Source: a bacterium (GTDB lineage Bacteria; SAR324; XYD2-FULL-50-16). Taken from it: a stretch of 44,036 nt of DNA. The position numbers and the translations under genes are program-made. Below, piece after piece: positions 25,102-34,349 of this stretch. The stretch covers positions 1 through 44,036 of the forward strand of contig JAHJRI010000311.1 in assembly GCA_018830885.1 (NCBI GenBank). The letters run 5' to 3'. Every line of letters begins with the position of its first letter. Position 1 is the first letter of the stretch. The notes beneath the pieces were generated by a model, which was not told the origin of the DNA, searched no databases, and saw only the letters and a program-made list of their open reading frames with translations.

Positions 25102-27429
25102 ATGGAAAGTTTATTTGGGCATGAATGCCTCAAAAAGGCATTGGAATCGGATTATGAAATCATCGCTGTCTGGGGTGCCTATCAGATTCTGCAACTGAAA
25201 ACTGAACAGATCAGACCCTATCTGTCCGGGTTTTTAAGTTCGCCTTTTATGGATATTCAGGATGCCGGTATCTCCAAAATTGCCGAAATCGGGGCAGTTG
25301 AATATCTCCCCCAGATTCTGAAGATTTTCCGCGAGTCTGAAGGGCAGGTCAAGTATTCTGCAGCACTGGTGCTCTCCAAATATCCCAACGACTTTTCCAA
25401 GTCTTTGATACAGAAATGGTTTGAGCAACTGGCGCTAAGTAATCAATCGACACGGATTGAATTTGATGTTGCGGCCTACGCTTATATCGATATTGACCGG
25501 GAGCACAATTTTCAGAGTGTTCTCAAGTCCCTCAGACAGTCACAGCACGATGCCATAAAAAGCGCTGTTCTCTTTCTCAACCTGTTATCGTTTTGTGAGA
25601 GCGAATCGGATTTTCTAACAATTCTGGACCAGTATTTTGTTCTGAGGGATATCAATTCAGACGCTGAACTGACATTCAGGGTGATTGACCATTTCGGACA
25701 AATGGAACTTAAAAACTGGTGGTCGGAAAATCTTTCCCGGGGATATTCGATCAGTTCCATTTATGAACAATGTTATATTCTTCTGGGATTAAGTGACAAT
25801 ATTACGGACCGCCAGTACTGGATGGATCTGGAAGCAGCATTTGGAGAGCATGGAAGAATGCGTCCCGGGGCACCCCGGGATCACCAACGGTTTCTGGTGG
25901 TTCTGGAAAAATGGGTGGAACACCTGCTGCAGGAGACAAAACTACCGTCAAAACTGCGTTGGGTTGTTCAGAGTTTCAGCAACAATCAAGACTACTTCTT
26001 AAAAACGATTCCGAAGATCCTGGAGTTGGAGTCACTTTTTCTTTTGACGGTGCCATTACTGATTACACTTGAAAAGTCAGTTTCCAAATGGCTGCTGAAT
26101 CCGACTGAATATGTTGAAAACATAGCTAACTATTATCATTCAACCCTGTTGATCAAAGAGTATCGAGAAGAAATTCTATCCATGTTTTTCCCAACTGCCC
26201 CCAATTGGCGATCCGAGCAATTGACTATTGTCCACGACTATTCTCCAGTCAGTGCAGAAGATACGCGCAATGAAATTCTCTGGTCTTTTCTACGCGAGGA
26301 GTTGCTGGGCTATGATATCGCCTGGCCATCCATCTTTCCAAATCCCAATTATTCAGAACACCTGGCCGAGGGACTCAGTCAGATCTATAATGCCAACTTT
26401 GACTATTACATCCGCAAGGAGGATCGAGTTGCCATCGATTATGCGCTCCAACTGTTTCAGATTCATCCCGATAAACGAATCAGCGGACTGCTCAAAGAGA
26501 ACTTTGGATATCTGATTCAGCACCATACCGAGACGTTATATCAGACCATTGAATATTTGCCCGATCCTTCATTTATTCAACCGCTGCTGAAGAAATATGA
26601 ACCGGGGGAATTCGAAATCGCCCGTCTGATATTCATCATCTGTGAGATTTTCGAACTTCCAATCCCGGACAACGTCCTGGAAGACCTTAAAAACCTGGAT
26701 CTATCAGATATTCAGAGATCGGGGATGAAGAAATCGGTCCGGCTGCACTGCAACAGTTGCAACAATACGTTTCAGTATCCAGTGGATGTAATTTATGTGG
26801 ATGAAGGTTCAATTCTGAGGATGAACCGGCTGTCTGCAGATTCTGTCTGGGTGCCCCAGTCCTTTACGTGTAAAAAGTGTTCTGCGGTTGTCCCTTTTAT
26901 TCTTGATGATTCCCAGCTAAACGAATTTTCGCTGCAATCCCGTGTTGACAGAATCCTGAAGATAACACCGCAATCCAGCCATCACCAGTTTGGACTAAAA
27001 CTGCTGCTGATCGATTTTCCGCGTCATGAAACGATCACCTATGCCCCTGATGCATTCGAAAGACTGGTCAGAAGTTACGAACAAAAACCGGAAGAACATC
27101 GTGACACATTGCAGGTTCTTTGGATGAAACAGGCCAAACTCTATAAATCGATGCACAAGTGGGATGACTGCCTGGTATCCCTGCTGAAAATCTCTCCACC
27201 GGATAAAAATGAAGAGGAATATGTTTTTTTGAAAGGGTTGGCCAACTATAAACTACAAAAGTTTGCTGAAGCCAGAGGCTATTTTGACTGGTTTATAAAA
27301 AAATATGCGGATCAGAGTGATCCCGCTGGACAAAACCACTATCTGGAGCAGTCAAAATATTTCATCAAGGTAATGGACTCAGATTCCTCAAGACGATCAC
27401 GACTGAAGGTTATTACAGGCAAAAAATGA
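25102..27429 (+). CDS. Large HEAT-repeat protein with a Cys4 zinc module and C-terminal TPR-like helices
   Basis: A 775-residue protein. The N-terminal ~130 residues look like HEAT/PBS-lyase repeats (for example AVWGAYQILQL, GISKIAEIGAVEYLPQIL, VKYSAALVLSKYP). The middle is helical and unrecognised. Cys550-x2-Cys553 and Cys590-x2-Cys593 form a likely zinc-binding module. The last ~150 residues resemble TPR repeats (WMKQAKLYKSMHKWDDCLVSLLK, LKGLANYKLQKFAEARGYF). The ATG at 25102 is the first in frame after a TAA at 25081 and has no clear Shine-Dalgarno. The stop overlaps the recJ start (ATGA), so the two are probably translated together. It is likely a scaffold protein; no specific function can be named. 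Confidence 0.75.
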   Translation: MESLFGHECLKKALESDYEIIAVWGAYQILQLKTEQIRPYLSGFLSSPFMDIQDAGISKIAEIGAVEYLPQILKIFRESEGQVKYSAALVLSKYPNDFSKSLIQKWFEQLALSNQSTRIEFDVAAYAYIDIDREHNFQSVLKSLRQSQHDAIKSAVLFLNLLSFCESESDFLTILDQYFVLRDINSDAELTFRVIDHFGQMELKNWWSENLSRGYSISSIYEQCYILLGLSDNITDRQYWMDLEAAFGEHGRMRPGAPRDHQRFLVVLEKWVEHLLQETKLPSKLRWVVQSFSNNQDYFLKTIPKILELESLFLLTVPLLITLEKSVSKWLLNPTEYVENIANYYHSTLLIKEYREEILSMFFPTAPNWRSEQLTIVHDYSPVSAEDTRNEILWSFLREELLGYDIAWPSIFPNPNYSEHLAEGLSQIYNANFDYYIRKEDRVAIDYALQLFQIHPDKRISGLLKENFGYLIQHHTETLYQTIEYLPDPSFIQPLLKKYEPGEFEIARLIFIICEIFELPIPDNVLEDLKNLDLSDIQRSGMKKSVRLHCNSCNNTFQYPVDVIYVDEGSILRMNRLSADSVWVPQSFTCKKCSAVVPFILDDSQLNEFSLQSRVDRILKITPQSSHHQFGLKLLLIDFPRHETITYAPDAFERLVRSYEQKPEEHRDTLQVLWMKQAKLYKSMHKWDDCLVSLLKISPPDKNEEEYVFLKGLANYKLQKFAEARGYFDWFIKKYADQSDPAGQNHYLEQSKYFIKVMDSDSSRRSRLKVITGKK

Positions 27430-29132
27430 ATCAGCGCATCGCTATCAAACCCAATTTTCCATTGTCGGAATGGCATGATGACAAAATCCCCGATTCTATT
27501 GAGGAGGAGATCGTCCGGTTGATCATTGAGAGCTTTTCACCCAGTGATCGTCACGCTTTTCTGCAACCATCCCTGAAAGATATTCCTGATCCTGCGCTAC
27601 TCAAAGGGGTTCCCGCCGCAGTGGACATGTTTCTGACATCCATTCGCAAGAACAGTAAGATTCTGATAGTCGGGGATTATGATGTGGATGGTATCACTTC
27701 GACGGTATTGCTCATCCGCTTTTTCCAGAAGATCGGGTTCAATAATTTCGAGAGTTTTATTCCCAACCGGTTTATTCATGGTTATGGACTAACCTCCAAA
27801 TCCGTCGATGAGATTCTCTTAAAACAACCGGACCTGATTATTACCGTCGATAACGGGATTACGGCCAGAGATGAGATTGCACGGATTCAAACTGCCGGCA
27901 TCAAGGTGATCGTAACCGACCATCATCTGCCACAGGAGGATATTCTCCCAAATTGCGCCATTATCAATCCCAAACAGACCGGATGCCTGTATCCCTTCAA
28001 AGATCTATCAGGCGTAGGGGTTGTATTTATGTTCCTGATTGCTGTCAGAGCCGCATTGCGAAGCCAGCATTACTGGGTTGCGGGAGAAGAGCCTAACCTC
28101 CTGCAACACCTAGATCTGGTGGCGATCGGCACTATTGCAGACCAGGTTCCCCTTCTCGGACTGAATCGAATATTTGCCAAGTACGGTCTGGATCAAATGA
28201 CAAAACGGATTCAGCAGAATGAGTATGAGGGGTCTTACTATTATCTGAAAGTATTTTCTGACAAGACCAACGTTCGGTTTTTTGACAGTAACAGTATTGC
28301 CTTCAGGCTCGCGCCAATGCTGAATGCAACGGGCCGGATGAAGGATGCCATGGCCGGTGTCAGTTTCCTGCTGTCTGAAAACGAACAGGTCGCCCTCAGC
28401 CGGTATTACTATATTGAAAGATTGAATCTGCAGCGTCGCAAAAAACAGAAAACAATGGTCAAAAAAGCTATGGAAAAAGCCCAGGCTTTGTTTGATCGAA
28501 ATCAGGGGCTTTTTGTCTATGATGAATCGTTTCATGAAGGACTCATCGGGGTCATAGCCAGTCGACTCACGGATCATTTTAACCAGCCCAGTATTGCTGC
28601 CACTGATTCAGAGCCCGGTGTACTGAAGGCGTCCTGCAGGGCTAAGAACGCGAATATCATGGAAATCCTAAAGGAATGTGAGATGTATCTGGAAGGATTT
28701 GGTGGTCATGTCAACGCTGCCGGTTTCAGCATCAAAAAAGAGAATCTGGAGAAATTTCACAGCCGGTACACGGATGTCTGTATGCGGCTATTGGCTGAAA
28801 ACAGATCTGATATTTATCAGGCGGATATTGAGGTGACGCTTGAGATGCTGACTCACAAACTGTTTAATCGGTTGAAAATATTTGAACCCTTTGGGCAGGA
28901 AAACCAGAAAACGATATTCATGATTCAGGGGCAATCACTCCCCCTGCCGGTGGTTATGACTGGAAAGCACTTGAAATGGACACTTAAACCGGATCTTGAG
29001 GTGATCTATTGGAACGGAGCCCCTTCATCAGACTTCGGGTCTCGCTTCGATATCGCTTTTACACTCTCGGAGAACGTCTATCGGGGTGATAAGAAAAGAC
29101 AACTGATTGTGCAGGCGATTGTACCGTGCTGA
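27426..29132 (+). CDS. recJ: Single-stranded-DNA exonuclease RecJ
   Basis: A 568-residue DHH-family exonuclease of usual RecJ length. The metal-binding motifs are in order: VGDYDVDGITSTVLL (82-96), TVDNGI (140-145), VTDHH (163-167, DHH), DLSGVGVVF and the C-terminal DHHA1 segment GFGGHVNAAGFSI. RecJ degrades 5' ends of single-stranded DNA in recombination and mismatch repair. Its ATG overlaps the TGA of the HEAT/zinc protein gene, a strong sign of translational coupling. It converges with the next gene eight bases later. Confidence 0.95.
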   Translation: MNQRIAIKPNFPLSEWHDDKIPDSIEEEIVRLIIESFSPSDRHAFLQPSLKDIPDPALLKGVPAAVDMFLTSIRKNSKILIVGDYDVDGITSTVLLIRFFQKIGFNNFESFIPNRFIHGYGLTSKSVDEILLKQPDLIITVDNGITARDEIARIQTAGIKVIVTDHHLPQEDILPNCAIINPKQTGCLYPFKDLSGVGVVFMFLIAVRAALRSQHYWVAGEEPNLLQHLDLVAIGTIADQVPLLGLNRIFAKYGLDQMTKRIQQNEYEGSYYYLKVFSDKTNVRFFDSNSIAFRLAPMLNATGRMKDAMAGVSFLLSENEQVALSRYYYIERLNLQRRKKQKTMVKKAMEKAQALFDRNQGLFVYDESFHEGLIGVIASRLTDHFNQPSIAATDSEPGVLKASCRAKNANIMEILKECEMYLEGFGGHVNAAGFSIKKENLEKFHSRYTDVCMRLLAENRSDIYQADIEVTLEMLTHKLFNRLKIFEPFGQENQKTIFMIQGQSLPLPVVMTGKHLKWTLKPDLEVIYWNGAPSSDFGSRFDIAFTLSENVYRGDKKRQLIVQAIVPC

Positions 29133-29140
29133 ACGATCGC

Positions 29141-29737
29141 TCAGTTTTCCAGGTAACTTTCCTGTTCATGCTGGCAGTGAGGGCATTTTTCCGCCAACAT
29201 TTCTATGGAAGCCCCGCAATGGGGGCATGACTTGAAATCCCAGCCTTCATGTTCCCTGCCCTGAATCGGGATGGATGAACCGCTGGATCGTTGCAGTGAC
29301 TTCTTGACCTGTTTTTGTGAATCCTTGATAAAAGCATGCTCCAACTGTATTCTTTCCAGCTTGTCCAGGTCTTTTTTCAGATACAGATAGATCTGTTCGG
29401 TAATCTGCGTGCTTTTTTCCCGATATCGCAGTAACTCCCTGAACGCCTTATATATACCAAACAAAAGAAATACATCCATGATGCCCAACAAAAAGGCCCC
29501 CCAGAGTGGGACCAGATCATTGTGCAGGACATTAAATATCAAAAGGCTCAGAAGCAGGACAAAACCGGTAAAAGCGGTGATTAACCCCTTGTAAAGAACC
29601 GAAATCACCTTGTGTTGATTCTGAAACAGTCTGAGATAGCTGACCAGCGGATTTTTCTTGATATCAGCGGGAATTTCAAACTCACCGGTGTGGCTGGTGA
29701 GCAGATGGCGGACTTTACGATCTATTTTTGAAAGCAT
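29141..29737 (-). CDS. Membrane protein with C-terminal zinc ribbon
   Basis: A 198-residue protein with two membrane helices (about 45-67 and 75-95), a helical cytoplasmic stretch, and a C-terminal double CxxC zinc ribbon (CPHCGASIEMLAEKCPHCQHE). I do not recognise a more specific family. It follows the lipoprotein gene by seven bases and so probably shares its transcript. It converges tail-to-tail on recJ. Confidence 0.65.
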   Translation of the reverse strand: MLSKIDRKVRHLLTSHTGEFEIPADIKKNPLVSYLRLFQNQHKVISVLYKGLITAFTGFVLLLSLLIFNVLHNDLVPLWGAFLLGIMDVFLLFGIYKAFRELLRYREKSTQITEQIYLYLKKDLDKLERIQLEHAFIKDSQKQVKKSLQRSSGSSIPIQGREHEGWDFKSCPHCGASIEMLAEKCPHCQHEQESYLEN

Positions 29738-29744
29738 GTCTCTC

Positions 29745-30494
29745 CTATTTCTTTGTCAGCAGGGCGAGATTCTGAAATCTCAGCCTGTGCCATTTCCGCT
29801 GAAACCGATACTGGAACCTGTCCAATAGCTCTTCTGAGAGTTTAAAAACCTGCTGCGGTGGCATGTCTGCAGCCTTGTCCGTCTTGAATTCGTTGATTCC
29901 GGTCCAGACAATCAGTCCTGACGACGCATCGACGACCCTCATTTTGACTCTTAATCGAACCGGGTCTTTGCATTCCAGGCAAGGCCAACGGTCAATCTGA
30001 AAGACGACCAGGTTATCCATCTTCAGATGTTTTCCCATCCGGTTGGAAATGTCCTTATTGGAAACCGAGACACGGGTCAAACTTTCCAGATAGATACTTT
30101 TCAACTGGTTAAGGGAGCGGTTTTTCTTAAAAAACTGGTCAATATCGTCTGATTTTTGGACCGACTTAAAAAAAACCATCTGACCCAGCCGTTGATTCAG
30201 CAGATCTGAAAGATCACGGGCGACCTGCTCTGGAACCCCTTCCGCAAGATTGAGAAAAAAAACACCCGCCGTGCTCCCCAATAAAACGATGGTCTCGCTG
30301 CGGTCGATATTTTCAGTCAGCACGGCATTCTCACGCAGCGTCTTGGCAGATCGACTGGCCAGTGTTTCCGACAGGGATTGGACCCCTGTCGAACAGGATG
30401 CGGTTAAAAATAATATCAGGATCAGCGCGGCAGAGGAAACAGGATCGATTAACTTATTCCATCCCTTTTTTAGAAAAGTGGTCAGGCCCGACAT
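29745..30494 (-). CDS. CsgG/LpoB-like lipoprotein
   Basis: A 249-residue protein with a type II signal peptide: hydrophobic SSAALILILFLTASC with a probable lipidated Cys near residue 34. The -3 position is Thr, so the lipobox is less than ideal. The mature part has an alpha/beta pattern with VVFQIDRWPCLECKDPVRLRVKMRVVDASSGLIVW, like the curli-assembly / PBP-activator (LpoB) and CsgG-related domain. That family sits on the inner leaflet of the outer membrane. Whether it activates a PBP is a guess; the resemblance is pattern-level only. Confidence 0.55.
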   Translation of the reverse strand: MSGLTTFLKKGWNKLIDPVSSAALILILFLTASCSTGVQSLSETLASRSAKTLRENAVLTENIDRSETIVLLGSTAGVFFLNLAEGVPEQVARDLSDLLNQRLGQMVFFKSVQKSDDIDQFFKKNRSLNQLKSIYLESLTRVSVSNKDISNRMGKHLKMDNLVVFQIDRWPCLECKDPVRLRVKMRVVDASSGLIVWTGINEFKTDKAADMPPQQVFKLSEELLDRFQYRFQRKWHRLRFQNLALLTKK

Positions 30495-30735
30495 ATATTA
30501 CCGAATTGCAGCAGGTCATCAGACCTGCTGAAGATTTTATCCATGTGCAGATAATCTGTTATTTTATGACTACATTTATCAGGCCGGATGCTTCTGCGTC
30601 TAGTAAAAAGCGAAAGAGTTCAGTACCGGTCCCTGTTTTTCAATGGATTTATCAGCACCGTTTTCATAAGATAAACTGCGGATCAGGCAGATCCGATATC
30701 AGTATACCTCATTTGAATATGAAAGGAAGCCTTGC

Positions 30736-31779
30736 TTGATAAAACCGCTGATTCCCGAGACAATTATGAAAGAATCCAAAAATTCAATAACCGACATCCG
30801 GATTGAACGGATGGATGAACACCGGGTTAAGATTCACTGGAAGACAACCTTATCCCACGAACCGATCTCAATCTATCAGGCTTCCTCTCCCAGATTCGCG
30901 GCTCCCCGGAAACTGATTAACAAAACAAACCAGCAGTATCTGATTGTTGAAGATCCCCAGGGCGAAAAACGAAACTACTACCAACTCGTTGCTGAGAACA
31001 CCAACGGGATATGGGTTGGAGAAAGATGTGTTGCCATGGCAGGAACTGTTAATTTCAGAGATCTGGGCGGATACCGGGCCATTAACGGAAAACAGACCCG
31101 ATGGGGACGCATTTTTCGGGGTGACAGTCTGCAAAGAGCAACGAAAACGGATCTTCAGCTGATTAAACAGATGCAAATCGGTCTTGTGTTCGATTTTCGA
31201 CGCAACGAAGAGGTCGAAAAAGGTCCCAATCGGTTTCCCGAAAACCATCCCCTGGATTACCAGCATATCCCCGTAACACACGGGGAGTTTAATTTTATGA
31301 ATGCACTTGAACGCCTTAAAAAGAACAAATCCGACTCAATCCGCAAAGAAACGATTATCAAGGGGTATATTGAAAATGCCGAGAACTTCGCTACGACCTG
31401 GGGAACAGTTCTCAAACACCTGGCGAGGGTTGACTGCCCACCCCTGTTTTTTCATTGCACTGCAGGCAAAGACCGGACCGGTATCTGTGCCGCCCTGATT
31501 CTATCTGTTTTGCAGATTCCAAGAGAAATCATCATGTCTGACTATCTGCTGTCGAATGACTGTATCCAGGTTGTCTGGCAAAGAGTTCAAACCATGATCC
31601 AGGAGCAGGGTATCGATCCGGAAAAGCTGCGACCCTTTTTTACTGCGCCTGAATACGCTATGACCGCTCTGCTGGATCACCTGGAAACCACCTATGGATC
31701 GGTTATTAACTTCGTCAAAACCAAGGCAGATGTCAGTCAGGAAACAATTGATAAAATGAGAGAAAAAATATTAGAATAA
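30736..31779 (+). CDS. Tyrosine phosphatase (Y_phosphatase3/PTP-like) with N-terminal Fn3-like domain
   Basis: A 347-residue protein from a TTG at 30736 that has GGAAG six bases upstream; ATG 30766 is the alternative. Residues ~15-100 look like an Fn3-type beta sandwich (RVKIHWKTTLSHEPISIYQ, NYYQLVAENTNGIWVGE). The catalytic domain has NFRDLGGYR, IFRGDSL, FDFRRNEEV and the P-loop HCTAGKDRTG with nucleophile Cys241 and Arg247, as in bacterial PtpB-type enzymes. It would dephosphorylate phosphotyrosine or phosphoinositides. There is no signal peptide, so it is likely cytoplasmic. It precedes the acyl-CoA dehydrogenase genes by 240 bp. Confidence 0.88.
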   Translation: MIKPLIPETIMKESKNSITDIRIERMDEHRVKIHWKTTLSHEPISIYQASSPRFAAPRKLINKTNQQYLIVEDPQGEKRNYYQLVAENTNGIWVGERCVAMAGTVNFRDLGGYRAINGKQTRWGRIFRGDSLQRATKTDLQLIKQMQIGLVFDFRRNEEVEKGPNRFPENHPLDYQHIPVTHGEFNFMNALERLKKNKSDSIRKETIIKGYIENAENFATTWGTVLKHLARVDCPPLFFHCTAGKDRTGICAALILSVLQIPREIIMSDYLLSNDCIQVVWQRVQTMIQEQGIDPEKLRPFFTAPEYAMTALLDHLETTYGSVINFVKTKADVSQETIDKMREKILE

Positions 31780-31782
31780 AAT

Positions 31783-31795
31783 GAACGTTCGTTCG
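31783..31795. promoter_or_regulatory. TetR/FadR-type operator-like sequence upstream of the acyl-CoA dehydrogenases
   Basis: GAACGTTC (31783-31790) is a perfect palindrome and is followed by GTTCG. GAACG/CGTTC half-sites are typical of TetR-family regulators of fatty-acid and acyl-CoA genes. It lies just upstream of the -35 box at 31803. The match is by eye; no regulator gene is in the window. Confidence 0.4.
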
Positions 31796-31802
31796 TAATA
31801 GT

Positions 31803-31831
31803 TTGACAAAACAAAAAGGGAATAGTTAAAT
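31803..31831 (+). promoter_or_regulatory. Candidate promoter for the acyl-CoA dehydrogenase genes
   Basis: A perfect TTGACA (31803-31808), 17 bases, then TTAAAT (31826-31831). If used, transcripts would carry a leader of about 180 bases before the first dehydrogenase. It overlaps the start of the possible small ORF at 31830, so the two readings compete unless transcription starts further upstream. Confidence 0.5.
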
Positions 31832-31955
31832 GGGTACAGGGGGAAAAACTGCATGCACAACTTGCAGAAGGATCCGATCATCGGAACAGCGGATGCTGAT
31901 TTCCGGTGACGTGATGTGCCTGCATCAGGCCTGTCTGGTTGTGACAAGAGGGTGA
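31830..31955 (+). CDS. Possible 41-residue protein with a zinc-finger-like Cys/His pattern
   Basis: An ATG frame of 41 codons preceding the first acyl-CoA dehydrogenase. It contains Cys9-x2-Cys12, then 19 residues, then His32-x2-Cys35 (CLHQAC), the spacing of the first half of a LIM-type zinc finger. AGGGA lies eight bases before the ATG. Against it, the ATG overlaps the likely -10 box and the length allows chance occurrence. It could be a small metal-binding protein or a leader peptide. Confidence 0.25.
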   Translation: MGTGGKTACTTCRRIRSSEQRMLISGDVMCLHQACLVVTRG

Positions 31956-32019
31956 ATGAGGTTGCTTTGTACAGCTGATAATTTATTTAAACTGAACCTG
32001 GAAACAGCAGGAGGCTAAT

Positions 32020-33114
32020 ATGTTTAGTTTGGAAATGTCGAAAGAACAGAAGATGATTAAGGATGAAGTGGCAAAACTGGTCAAGGGTATTGTGACGGAA
32101 AATGCTGCAGAGATGGAAGAGAAACGAGAAATACCGGCAGAGACTGTTCAAAAGGCATGGGCGTTGGGGGCTTCTGTATCGATGGTGCCTGAAAAACTGG
32201 GTGGTTTTGGCATGGATGACTCTCCTGTTACGACTGCTATCATTCTGGAAGAGCTCGCGTTTGGGGATTTATCGTTTGCCATTCTGGCAACACTCCCTTC
32301 ACTGGTTATCAGTCCCCTGCTCACCATGGGAACCGAGGCCCAAAAAAACAAATATTTACCAATAATTTGTGCGGAAAAATTTAATCCGTCCACTCTTGCC
32401 TTAAATGAACCCCACTTCGGATTTGAGCCTGTCAATATGAAGACTGTGGCGGAAAAAAAGAACGGTGGCTATCATCTGAATGGGTTAAAATGCTTTGTCC
32501 CCATGGCTGCACAGGCAAGTCACGTTTTGGTGGCGGCCACCCTGGAAGGTAAACCGGAACTGTTCCTGGTAGCCAGAGACAATCCGGGCATGATCATCGG
32601 TGAGCGGGAAGAGAATACCGGATTGCGGTCAATACCAACTTATGAAATTACTTTTAAGGGTTGTGAGATCCCATTGACAGATCGTTTGGGAGAGGCGGCC
32701 GGTTGCGATTTTGAGATGTTTTTGCAGAAAACACGAATCGGTATGTCCGCCATTGGGACCGGTGTTTCCAGGGCTTCTTTTGAGTTTGCCATGAATTATG
32801 CAAAAGATCGGAAGCAGTTTGGTGAACCCATCGTTTACCGGCAATCGGTTGCCTTTATCATTGCGGAAATGGCCTACGAAGTTGATGCGATGCGCTTAAT
32901 GACCTGGAAAGCAGCGTCCAGGCTGGAAGCTGGCAAGGATGCCAAAAGAGCGGCTTATCTGGCGAAGCTCTACACCGGAGAACAGACAATGAGAGTGGTA
33001 GACTATGGTGTACAATTGCTGGGCGGACACGGTTATACAAAAGAGTATCCAGTAGAGCGTTTCTATCGCAATGGCAGGGGTATCGGTATCATTGAAGGGT
33101 TGACAACAGTCTAA
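32020..33114 (+). CDS. Acyl-CoA dehydrogenase family subunit (short C-terminus)
   Basis: A 364-residue acyl-CoA dehydrogenase. Visible are the N-terminal helical domain (EKLGGFGMDDSPVTTAIILEEL), the beta domain (STLALNEPHFGFEP, YHLNGLKCFVPMA), and the C-terminal FAD-binding helices (YAKDRKQFGEPIVYRQSVAFIIAEM, QLLGGHGYTKEYPVERFYR). It ends five residues after Glu359 of IIEGLTTV, at the place of the catalytic Glu loop (IYEGT), so the usual last helix is missing. A strong AGGAGG-type site precedes the ATG. With the adjacent dehydrogenase it probably forms a two-subunit flavoenzyme; the substrate is unknown. Electrons would go to ETF. Confidence 0.88.
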   Translation: MFSLEMSKEQKMIKDEVAKLVKGIVTENAAEMEEKREIPAETVQKAWALGASVSMVPEKLGGFGMDDSPVTTAIILEELAFGDLSFAILATLPSLVISPLLTMGTEAQKNKYLPIICAEKFNPSTLALNEPHFGFEPVNMKTVAEKKNGGYHLNGLKCFVPMAAQASHVLVAATLEGKPELFLVARDNPGMIIGEREENTGLRSIPTYEITFKGCEIPLTDRLGEAAGCDFEMFLQKTRIGMSAIGTGVSRASFEFAMNYAKDRKQFGEPIVYRQSVAFIIAEMAYEVDAMRLMTWKAASRLEAGKDAKRAAYLAKLYTGEQTMRVVDYGVQLLGGHGYTKEYPVERFYRNGRGIGIIEGLTTV

Positions 33115-33143
33115 GGCATATTAACATCACAAAGGAGGTTCAG

Positions 33144-34349
33144 ATGATCAGTTTAGAGTTGACCGAAGATTTAGAAAAATCGCGTGAGAACATGCATAAT
33201 CTGGCCAGAGACCTCTTCAGGCCGATTGCCAGAAAATATGATATCGAAGAGCACACCTATCCGAAGGAACTGGATATTTTGCGTCCCCCAAAACCTAAAA
33301 AACCGGCTCCGGAAGCAGAAAAAAAGCCGGTCGAAGTAAAACCAGACAAGAAAGATAAGAAGCCATCTGCACTTCGATTTGACAATCTGATTGGTGTTTT
33401 GAGCATCGAAGAACTTTGTTGGGGAGATTTGGGTCTGATGCTGACGTTCCCTGGGATGGGTCTCGGAAATGCGGCCATTGCAGCAGTTGGAACAGCCGAA
33501 CAGAAAGCGAAGTTTGGGTCCAGATGGGCCGCCATGGCGATTACAGAACCTGAAGCGGGCTCTGATTCCGCATCCGTTCAAACAACTGCTGTCCTTGATG
33601 GTGATGAATGGGTGCTGAATGGTGAAAAAATATTTGTGACTTCCGCGGATCGAAGTGAGATCGTTGTTGTCTGGGCCAATATCGAACCCAGTGCCGGCAA
33701 GGCGGGTATCAAGTCGTTTATCGTCGAGAAGGGCACCCCTGGTTTTAAACTGGAGCATTTGGAGCACAAGCTGGGTATCCGGGCGTCTGATACCGGTACA
33801 TTCGTCTTGAAGGACTGCCGGGTTCCAAAAGAAAACCTGCTTGGAAGCCCGGAAGTAAAGAAAAAACAGAGCTTTGCCGGCGTTATGCAGACGTTTGACA
33901 ACACCCGCCCCACGGTTGCCGCGATGGCTTTAGGCGTCGCCAGGGCAGCTTTGGAATTCACTAAAGAGAAAATCGAAGAGAGTGGTCTTCAGTTGGACTA
34001 TACCCACACCAGTTACAATATGAGCAGTCTTGAAAAAGAGTTCTATCGAATGGAGTCGCAGCTTGAAGCGATGCGTTTACTCATCTGGCAGGCTGCATCC
34101 ATGGCTGATGCCGGTATCAGAAACAGTCTTCAGGCCTCCATGTGCAAAGCAAAGGCTGGAAAGGCGGGGACAGAAATTGTCCAGAAATGTTGCGAAATAC
34201 TCGGTCCCCTGGGTTATACCTACCAGAATCTGGCAGAGAAATGGATGCGGGATGTTAAGATAACGGACATATTCGAGGGTACCGGACAGATTCAGCATCT
34301 GATTGTTGCACGCCAACTGATGAAACTATCCAGTAAAGAATTGAGATAA
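33144..34349 (+). CDS. Acyl-CoA dehydrogenase family subunit with a Lys/Pro-rich insertion
   Basis: A 401-residue acyl-CoA dehydrogenase 29 bp after its neighbour, with a perfect AGGAGGT ribosome site. Motifs are SIEELCWGDLGLMLTFPGMG, MAITEPEAGSDSASVQT (FAD/substrate loop), LNGEKIFVTSADRSE, and DIFEGTGQIQHLIVARQ with the canonical catalytic Glu378. Residues 48-77 form a Lys/Pro/Glu-rich insertion (PKPKKPAPEAEKKP...) inside the N-terminal helical domain, absent from ordinary members of the family. The insert may be a disordered linker or interaction site. The gene pair is likely an obligate hetero-oligomer. Confidence 0.9.
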   Translation: MISLELTEDLEKSRENMHNLARDLFRPIARKYDIEEHTYPKELDILRPPKPKKPAPEAEKKPVEVKPDKKDKKPSALRFDNLIGVLSIEELCWGDLGLMLTFPGMGLGNAAIAAVGTAEQKAKFGSRWAAMAITEPEAGSDSASVQTTAVLDGDEWVLNGEKIFVTSADRSEIVVVWANIEPSAGKAGIKSFIVEKGTPGFKLEHLEHKLGIRASDTGTFVLKDCRVPKENLLGSPEVKKKQSFAGVMQTFDNTRPTVAAMALGVARAALEFTKEKIEESGLQLDYTHTSYNMSSLEKEFYRMESQLEAMRLLIWQAASMADAGIRNSLQASMCKAKAGKAGTEIVQKCCEILGPLGYTYQNLAEKWMRDVKITDIFEGTGQIQHLIVARQLMKLSSKELR

